23,640 bases of DNA from Holophaga sp. (lineage in GTDB: Bacteria; Acidobacteriota; Holophagae; Holophagales; Holophagaceae), in contig JARLGP010000136.1 of assembly GCA_031292735.1 (NCBI GenBank), forward strand, positions 1 through 23,640, read 5' to 3'. The position numbers and the translations under genes are program-made. Below the pieces are notes generated by a model that was not told the origin of the DNA, ran no database searches, and saw only the letters and a program-made list of their open reading frames with translations. Below are positions 18,072 through 23,640 of this stretch, in pieces (the first letter of the stretch is position 1; every line of letters begins with the position of its first letter).

Positions 18072-20300
18072 TCAGGGCTCCTCGATGCTCATGCGGTGGC
18101 TGTAGGCGTTCACCAGCTGGAACCCGCCGGGGGCGGGGCGGTACTCCACCCAGAAGGTGAGGTTGCCGATCCGCAGGTGCCCGCTGCAGGTGCCGGCTAC
18201 GGGGTCGAACAGCTTGGCGCCGGTGGCCTCGCAGTGCTCGATCACCGCCATGACCTCGGTTTCCAGCAGCAGTTCCCGGTCCAGTTTGGCCCTCAGTTCC
18301 GGCGCGATGATCAGTGGCATGGGCTCCTCCTTCGGCTCCGGCTCGCCCCAGAATTCCGCCAGCAGCCTGCGTTTCAAGGCGATCCGGTTGGCCCGGCGGC
18401 CGGTGACCGTGGGTGGCCGCCGGTCGGGCCCGTTCAACCCGAACCAGAGATCCAGGATATGCCAAGCCGGTTTCCCGGCCGCGGCAAAGGTGTCCCGGCA
18501 GTTGCTGCAGTAGGTGATGTAGGGGTGGGGCCCCCGGATCCGGTCCTGGGCCGACGCCTGGGCGTAGGGCGGATACGCCACCGACACCTGGCCGCCCCAG
18601 CTGCAGCACTGGGCCAGCCGACCTTCCATGGGCAGCGCCTCCAGGCGGAACCCGGCCCGTTCGGCCAGGGCGCGCACGCTGCGCTGCAGCTCCGGCTGGT
18701 CGCGGCTGGCGCATGGGTCGTACACCGAGGCCAGGGTGCCGCCGCCGGCGGCCACGGGGGCCAGGCCCTGCTCCAGCATCAGGTCGTAGAGGAACGCTCC
18801 GTCCAGCTCCGGCAGGCTCCGGGCCAGCATCATCCGGCAGGTGGGGCAGGCGAACACCAGCCGGGGCCGGCCCAGGGCCAGCCAGTCCGTCCGCAGCCGG
18901 GCCATGGCCGAACGCTGCAGCCCCTCGTCCCCGGCCCAGTCGGCCGGGGCCCCGCAGCAGCCCAGGCGGATGGCGGTGTCCGGCCAGCGCTCCAGCAGGA
19001 ACCGATAGCCGGCGGTAACGTAGCGCGGGTCGGAGCCGCCCAGCTGGCAGCCCGGGAAGAACAGGAGGCGGGAACGGCGATGGCCCAGCGGCGCCCGGCA
19101 CAGCCCGGCTTCGAGGTCGGCAAAGGCCATGTCGCGCAGGAAGAAATCGTGGAAGGCCCAGGGCATGGCCCCCTTCTCGTGCATGATCCGGTGGCTCCGG
19201 CGCAGCAGGTCGCCGGTGTCGATGCCCTGGGGACACACCTCCCGGCACAGGCCGCACTGGTTGCAGGTGGCGATCAGCCGGGTGGCGACGGTGCCGTTGC
19301 CGTCCAGGGTGCCGGGATGGATGGTGACCTCCACCTCCTCGGCGATCCGCCGGGGGTATTTCTGGAAGTAGCGCATCAGGTCGCAGGCGCGCACGCAGGC
19401 GTCGCAGGCGCATTTCAGGCAGCGCTGGGCCTCGGCGGCCGCCTCCTCCCGGGTGTAGCCGGCCCCGCCGGCCGGCGCCACCGGGGCGCGCGCGGGAAAC
19501 CGGGCGGGGTCCAGGCGCAGGGCGGTGGCCGTGGACACGGCCGGGTGGTTCATGCCGCCGGCCTTGATGTAGCGCTCCAGGGCATCGCTGGCCTGGAGCC
19601 CGTCGGCGATGGCCCGCAGGGTGTCCGCGCCGGTGAGCGAGCCGCCCAGGAACACCCCGGGCCGGACGCTGGCGAAGGCGCCGCCGGGATCCGCGACCAG
19701 GCCGAAGGTCTCGCCGCCGGCCCCGGTGGCCACGTAGACCGCGGCGAAATCCAGCGCCTCAAGGCTGCCGACCGCCTCGTCCAGGCGCAGGTCGTAGGCC
19801 TCGTGCATGAACTGGCGCTGGATGTCGGCCAGGATCAGCTCCGGCGGCAGCAGCCCGTGCAGGTGGCCGCCGATCCGGCCGGACCGTTCGAACACCGTCA
19901 CCTGGTACTTCCGGGCGGCCATGCGCAGGGCGCAGGCCAGGCCGCTGATGCCCGCGCCGATCACCGCCACCCGGGCCGGCTTGGCCGGCATGTTGAAGGC
20001 GTCCGGATCGGTGCTGCGGGCGAAGGCCATGGCCGCCCGCTCCAGCATCCGCATTTCCACCGCGCCGCCGTTCAGCCGCCTCGGGCACACCGCCTTGCAG
20101 GGCTCAGGGCACAGGGCACTGACGATGCCCGGAAAGCCCACCGCGTGCAGGTAGCTCCGGTAGGCGGCGTGGAAGCCGCCGCGCTGCAGCTTGGCGATGA
20201 AGTCGCGCACATCCAAGTGGAAGGGGCAGGCCGCCGTGCAGAACGCGGCTTCGTTCTGCAGGCAGGTCGCCATGGCTCCGTGCGCGGCTTCATCCAGCAA
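18072..20300 (-). CDS. FAD/NAD(P) oxidoreductase with dicluster, ferredoxin and CCG domains (DVU_1558 type)
   Basis: This 742-residue composite redox protein starts with a GltD-like dicluster domain (C13, C21, C25, C64, C68, C72). It is followed by a Rossmann FAD-binding motif IGAGISG (114-120) and GRIGGHL, then ferredoxin-type clusters (C294, C297, C299, C302, C306 and C346, C349, C352, C356), then two HdrB/GlpC-like cysteine-rich modules with CCG (448-450), CPTC (485-488), DPC (528-530), CCSWGG (565-570) and CSNC (598-601). A C-terminal domain of about 100 residues is of unknown role. It probably takes electrons from the aldehyde oxidoreductase and delivers them to NAD(P) or another carrier. 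The start is TTG 20300 with GGAGGGG at 20307-20313, 15 bases after the preceding stop. Confidence 0.87.
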   Translation of the reverse strand: MLDEAAHGAMATCLQNEAAFCTAACPFHLDVRDFIAKLQRGGFHAAYRSYLHAVGFPGIVSALCPEPCKAVCPRRLNGGAVEMRMLERAAMAFARSTDPDAFNMPAKPARVAVIGAGISGLACALRMAARKYQVTVFERSGRIGGHLHGLLPPELILADIQRQFMHEAYDLRLDEAVGSLEALDFAAVYVATGAGGETFGLVADPGGAFASVRPGVFLGGSLTGADTLRAIADGLQASDALERYIKAGGMNHPAVSTATALRLDPARFPARAPVAPAGGAGYTREEAAAEAQRCLKCACDACVRACDLMRYFQKYPRRIAEEVEVTIHPGTLDGNGTVATRLIATCNQCGLCREVCPQGIDTGDLLRRSHRIMHEKGAMPWAFHDFFLRDMAFADLEAGLCRAPLGHRRSRLLFFPGCQLGGSDPRYVTAGYRFLLERWPDTAIRLGCCGAPADWAGDEGLQRSAMARLRTDWLALGRPRLVFACPTCRMMLARSLPELDGAFLYDLMLEQGLAPVAAGGGTLASVYDPCASRDQPELQRSVRALAERAGFRLEALPMEGRLAQCCSWGGQVSVAYPPYAQASAQDRIRGPHPYITYCSNCRDTFAAAGKPAWHILDLWFGLNGPDRRPPTVTGRRANRIALKRRLLAEFWGEPEPKEEPMPLIIAPELRAKLDRELLLETEVMAVIEHCEATGAKLFDPVAGTCSGHLRIGNLTFWVEYRPAPGGFQLVNAYSHRMSIEEP

Positions 20301-20315
20301 CCGGATCCCCTCCGT

Positions 20316-23237
20316 TCAGAAGAACCGGGCCGCGGCCTCGCCGCCCAGCGGCTGGAAGAAGGCGTTGCCGCCGAACGGCACCGGGTTCGCCTTGATGTTC
20401 TCCAGCTCGTCGTAGAGGTCGGAGCCCAGGAAATATTTCCTGGGCGGCTTGACCTCGCCGCCGGCGGCGATGAGGTCCAGGCCGGCCTTGACCTTCTCCC
20501 TGGTGGCGGGCATCTCGAAGATCCGCACCCCGCATGCGTTGTGGATGGCGTTGAGCACCGCCACGTGGCCGCCGGCCTGGAACGCCTCGGAGGCCCCGGA
20601 GGAGCCGAACGGCCCGTTGGCGTCGTAGCCTTCCAGGTGGACGATGGTGATGTCGTCGGGAATGTCCTTGATGTAGGGCACGCCGCTGGTGGCCAGGTTG
20701 GTGTGCTTGCGCACGTCGTCGTAGTTCTCGCTGAGGGCGAAGCCGATGCTGTGCGAGATGCCGCCGTAGGCCTGGCCGTTCACCGCGTCGAGGTTGCCCA
20801 CCTTGCCCACCTCGTCCACGCAGACGAAGCGGATCACCGTGGTCTTGCCGGTGGCGGTGTCCACCTCCACCTCGGCCAGGTTCAGGGCGTAGGTGAAGGC
20901 GGGGGTGGGATCGCCGATTCCGGTGTTGGGATCCAGCCGGCACAGGCCGGGGGTGGTGGTGGTTTCGTAGCGGCCCACGTATTTGGTGGGGATGCCGGCC
21001 GCCGCCATCTCGGCGTGGCTGCGGTAGCTGCCGTCCGGCTTGCGCAGGGCGTTCATCAGCTTCTCGGCGGCCTGGATGGTGGCGTGGCCGTCCATGTAGT
21101 GGGAGCGGCTGGCGCCGGACATGCCGGTGTCCGGACAGAGCTTGGTGTCGTTCTGCACCAGCCGGATCCGGTCCGGGGTCACCCCCAGCGGCTTGAGCGC
21201 CTCCAGGGTCACCATGAGCGAACCGATGTCGCCGCCCTGGCCCAGCTCCTGCCAGGTGTCGAACTTGGTGATGCTGTCGTCCGGGTTCAGCTCCAGCGCC
21301 ACCTCGGCGCTGTCGGTGCCGCCTTCGGTGACGTTGAACACACCCCAGGCCAGGCCCACCCCCCGGCGCAAGCCGGGCCGGTCCTGCTCCCTGGCGTCCT
21401 TCACCGCCCGGTCGTAGAAGGGGCGCATGCGCCGCATCATCTCTTCCATGGGGTACTGCCGGAACGGGTAGCTGTTGATGTTGGTGTCGCCCGGCCTTGC
21501 GATGTTGCGCCAGCGGAATTCGAAGGGATCGATGCCGGCCTCCTCGGCCAGCATGTCCACCAGCGCCTCGCTCAGGGTGTAGGCCTGGGGCGAGCCGTAG
21601 CTCCGGTAGGCGGTGCCGTAGTTGTGGTTGGTGTTGGCGATGCGCACCAGGCCGGCCACGTTGGGCACCTTGTAGGGGAAGAAGGCGAACCGGGCGGGCT
21701 TGGTCATGATGTCGTCGCCGCCCCAGGAGTAGGCGCCGTGGTCCATGCCGAAATCGAACTCGGCGGCGGTGATCAGCCCGTTCTCGTCGCAGCCCACCCG
21801 GCCGTTGGAATGGCACGGGCAGCGTTTGCCGGAGAAGTGCTGGTGCTCCTCGTAGCTCATGGAGAGGGCCACCGGCATCCCGGTGACCACCGCCGCGGCG
21901 CCGGCCAGGCACAGGTCACCGGCGTTGGTGGACCAGCCGAAGCTGGCGCCGGTGGGGTTCATGAGGATGCGCAGCTTGTTCTTGGGCACGCCGATGGAGT
22001 TGCCGATCCGGCCGATGGAGGAAAAGACGCCCTGGGACTTGCACTGGATGGCCAGGAAGCCGTCCTCGTCGAAATAGGCCTGGACCGTGTCGCCTTCCAC
22101 CGACAGGTGCGGTTCCCGGGAGGAGTAGAAGCTGCCTGCCACGCTGTGGGCGGAGCGGTCGATGAGTTCCGCCACCCGGGCCGGGGCCTCCAGCCCGGCG
22201 CCCTTCAGCACCGGCTGTTCGGCGAAGATGTTCGGGGTGTCCTCGTGCACGCGCATGGCGCCGGGCATGACCGCGTCCAGGAAGTTGAGGTATTCGGGGA
22301 GCTTCTCGATCTCCACCCGCACCTTGGCGGCGGCGGCCCGGGCGTGGTCCTTGGTGTCGGCCACGGCCAGCGCCACCACGTCGCCGTAGCGGAAGATCTT
22401 GTCCTCGCACAGCACCTTGCGGCTGGGCACCATGACCGTGGTGCGCTCGTGGAACTGGCCCTCGGCCATCACGTTGGAGCCTCCTGCGGCCTTGAGCTCC
22501 TTGTGCGTGATGATCTTCACCACCCCGGGCATGCGCTCGGCCTCCCCGGTGTCGATCCTGAGGATCCGGGCGTGGTGGGCCAGCCGCGGCTGCACCACCG
22601 CCACGTGCAGGCTTTCGGCCGGCATCTTGAGCTCCTGGTCGTCGCCGTAGTCGGCCAGGCCGCACACCTTGGCCAGGGCCGTGGGGCGCACCACCGGCTT
22701 GCCGTAGTATTCGCCGGTGCCGGGGTCCTTGAAGGAGATATCCTCCAGGGTCGCTTCGCCCCGGAGCACCTTGGCGGCCGCCATGACCGCATCCACGATC
22801 TGCTTGTAGCCGGTGCAGCGGCAAACGTTGCGGTGCTTCTGGAACCAGTCGCGGACATCCTCGCGGGAGGGGCCGGGGTTCTCCTGGAGCAGCGCGTAGG
22901 CGGAGACGATGAAGCCCGGCACGCAGAACCCGCACTGCACGGCACCATAGTTCATCCAGGCCACCTGCAGGGGGTGCAGGTGGGCGGGGGTGCCGATGCC
23001 TTCGATGGTCAGGACCCTGCTGTATTCCGGCACCGCCCGGATCTTCTTGGCGCAGGAGCGGACCACCTGGCCGTCCAGCAGCACCGAGCAGGCGCCGCAG
23101 ACGCCCTTACCGCAGCCCACCTTGGTCCCGGTCAGGCCGATGCGCCGCAGCACGTCGGCCAGCGAGTCCTTTTCCGGATCGCAAATGAACATGCGGTTGG
23201 CGCCGTTGATGTTTAGCCACATCTTCCTGAGCTTCAT
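20316..23237 (-). CDS. Molybdopterin-dependent aldehyde oxidoreductase (xanthine oxidase family, MOP-like)
   Basis: This 973-residue one-chain molybdenum hydroxylase oxidises aldehydes to carboxylic acids. The plant-type [2Fe-2S] domain uses C42, C47, C50 and C62, and the second helical [2Fe-2S] domain uses C102, C105, C139 and C141, matching Desulfovibrio gigas MOP in spacing. Two large molybdenum-cofactor domains follow. The catalytic glutamate is probably about E884 in SGASEAFQAGG. There is no FAD domain, so electrons must leave to a partner, most simply the Fe-S flavoprotein encoded next. About 50 residues beyond the MOP end form a C-terminal extension. ATG 23237 has GGAGG at 23245-23249. 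Aldehyde type is not shown. Confidence 0.95.
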   Translation of the reverse strand: MKLRKMWLNINGANRMFICDPEKDSLADVLRRIGLTGTKVGCGKGVCGACSVLLDGQVVRSCAKKIRAVPEYSRVLTIEGIGTPAHLHPLQVAWMNYGAVQCGFCVPGFIVSAYALLQENPGPSREDVRDWFQKHRNVCRCTGYKQIVDAVMAAAKVLRGEATLEDISFKDPGTGEYYGKPVVRPTALAKVCGLADYGDDQELKMPAESLHVAVVQPRLAHHARILRIDTGEAERMPGVVKIITHKELKAAGGSNVMAEGQFHERTTVMVPSRKVLCEDKIFRYGDVVALAVADTKDHARAAAAKVRVEIEKLPEYLNFLDAVMPGAMRVHEDTPNIFAEQPVLKGAGLEAPARVAELIDRSAHSVAGSFYSSREPHLSVEGDTVQAYFDEDGFLAIQCKSQGVFSSIGRIGNSIGVPKNKLRILMNPTGASFGWSTNAGDLCLAGAAAVVTGMPVALSMSYEEHQHFSGKRCPCHSNGRVGCDENGLITAAEFDFGMDHGAYSWGGDDIMTKPARFAFFPYKVPNVAGLVRIANTNHNYGTAYRSYGSPQAYTLSEALVDMLAEEAGIDPFEFRWRNIARPGDTNINSYPFRQYPMEEMMRRMRPFYDRAVKDAREQDRPGLRRGVGLAWGVFNVTEGGTDSAEVALELNPDDSITKFDTWQELGQGGDIGSLMVTLEALKPLGVTPDRIRLVQNDTKLCPDTGMSGASRSHYMDGHATIQAAEKLMNALRKPDGSYRSHAEMAAAGIPTKYVGRYETTTTPGLCRLDPNTGIGDPTPAFTYALNLAEVEVDTATGKTTVIRFVCVDEVGKVGNLDAVNGQAYGGISHSIGFALSENYDDVRKHTNLATSGVPYIKDIPDDITIVHLEGYDANGPFGSSGASEAFQAGGHVAVLNAIHNACGVRIFEMPATREKVKAGLDLIAAGGEVKPPRKYFLGSDLYDELENIKANPVPFGGNAFFQPLGGEAAARFF

Positions 23238-23274
23238 GATCCTGCCTCCGTCCTGGGATGAGGGAATGGCCGCG

Positions 23275-23640
23275 TCAACTCATGGCGTGTCCGCAGCTTT
23301 TGAGTATTTCCTTGGCCTGCAGATAGGTCGCCTCCACCACCGCCGGGCAGCGCGCCGCCTTGTTGCGGGGGTCGCCGGCCAGAATGTCCGCGCAGTCGCA
23401 GCCGCCGAACTGCTCGCCCATGGCGGCCCGGAACCACTGGCTCAGTTCCGGAACCAGGTCCAGGTCGGCGCGCTGCGGATCCATCAGGCTCAGCATGCAG
23501 GCCGCACCGGTGAGCGCGCCGCACAGCAGCCCGTCCCGGGCCCCGCCGCACAGCCCGCGCACCGCCTGGAGCAGCTGCGGGTTTTCGGCGCCGCGCCATT
23601 CCAGCCCCATCTGCACCAGCGCCTCGGCACAACACTGGCC
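23275..23640 (-). CDS. C-GCAxxG-C-C family protein (DVU_1555 type), 3' part (runs off right edge)
   Basis: The last 121 codons are visible, in frame to the window edge. Cysteines appear as QCCAEAL (matching the GxNCAQA start of the family), LCGGARDGLLCGALTGAAC in the middle, GGCDCADI and RCPAVV near the end, and SCGHAM at the C-terminus. Family members are small helical cysteine-rich proteins that probably bind a metal or Fe-S cluster. It ends 37 bases upstream of the aldehyde oxidoreductase start, on the same strand, so it belongs to the same operon. The N-terminus lies outside the window. The family function is not established. Confidence 0.85.
   Translation of the reverse strand, partial: GQCCAEALVQMGLEWRGAENPQLLQAVRGLCGGARDGLLCGALTGAACMLSLMDPQRADLDLVPELSQWFRAAMGEQFGGCDCADILAGDPRNKAARCPAVVEATYLQAKEILKSCGHAMS

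Noticed and set aside
16599..23216. A 2205-codon open frame on the plus strand opposite the whole aldehyde oxidoreductase operon
   Set aside because: It is a mirror frame caused by high GC at third codon positions. Its translation is rich in G, A, H, V and Q with no domain, and the minus-strand genes have clear motifs throughout.

Overview
GC-rich bacterial chromosomal window of 23,640 bases with about 17 protein genes, two of them cut by the window edges. I see no rRNA, tRNA, CRISPR array or transposase. The gene set points to a Gram-negative anaerobe or facultative anaerobe: a secreted tricorn-type protease, an outer-membrane barrel protein, a TolR/TonB pair, and a molybdenum aldehyde oxidoreductase cluster of the kind known from Desulfovibrio. 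Together these would fit Acidobacteriota of the Holophaga/Geothrix type. That placement is inference from gene content only.

Layout, left to right. (1) 1-4225: a LysR regulator and the start of a LeuC/aconitase-family dehydratase (minus strand), divergent from a fold-type I (class V) PLP enzyme and a glutamate-transporter-family symporter (plus strand). It looks like a catabolic unit for an acidic amino acid or related substrate. (2) 4228-8171: a 1080-residue secreted tricorn-type protease and a small outer-membrane barrel protein, divergent across an AT-rich, palindrome-rich promoter region. (3) 8185-10582: housekeeping genes on the plus strand: RlmF 23S rRNA methyltransferase, a GloB-like metallo-hydrolase and a slipin. 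(4) 10608-12836: DNA topoisomerase III (minus strand), facing the slipin across a perfect 11-bp hairpin. (5) 12837-13195: a non-coding gap filled by a 270-bp element of nested inverted repeats. (6) 13196-15361: TolR/ExbD, TonB and an EamA exporter on the plus strand. (7) 15358-23640: a minus-strand operon, closely spaced throughout, holding (in transcription order) a C-GCAxxG-C-C family protein, a molybdopterin aldehyde oxidoreductase, an FAD/Fe-S/CCG-domain oxidoreductase, a 64-residue CxxC protein, a radical SAM protein (TrsS-like) and a PaaK-like AMP-dependent CoA ligase.

Region 7 matches in content and order the poorly characterised DVU_1551-DVU_1559 type locus of Desulfovibrio vulgaris, as I recall that family naming. 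A plausible scheme is oxidation of an aldehyde to a carboxylate, electron transfer through the Fe-S flavoprotein, and activation of the acid as a CoA thioester, with the radical SAM and cysteine-rich proteins serving maturation or an unknown modification. This locus and the nested-repeat element are the most interesting parts of the window.
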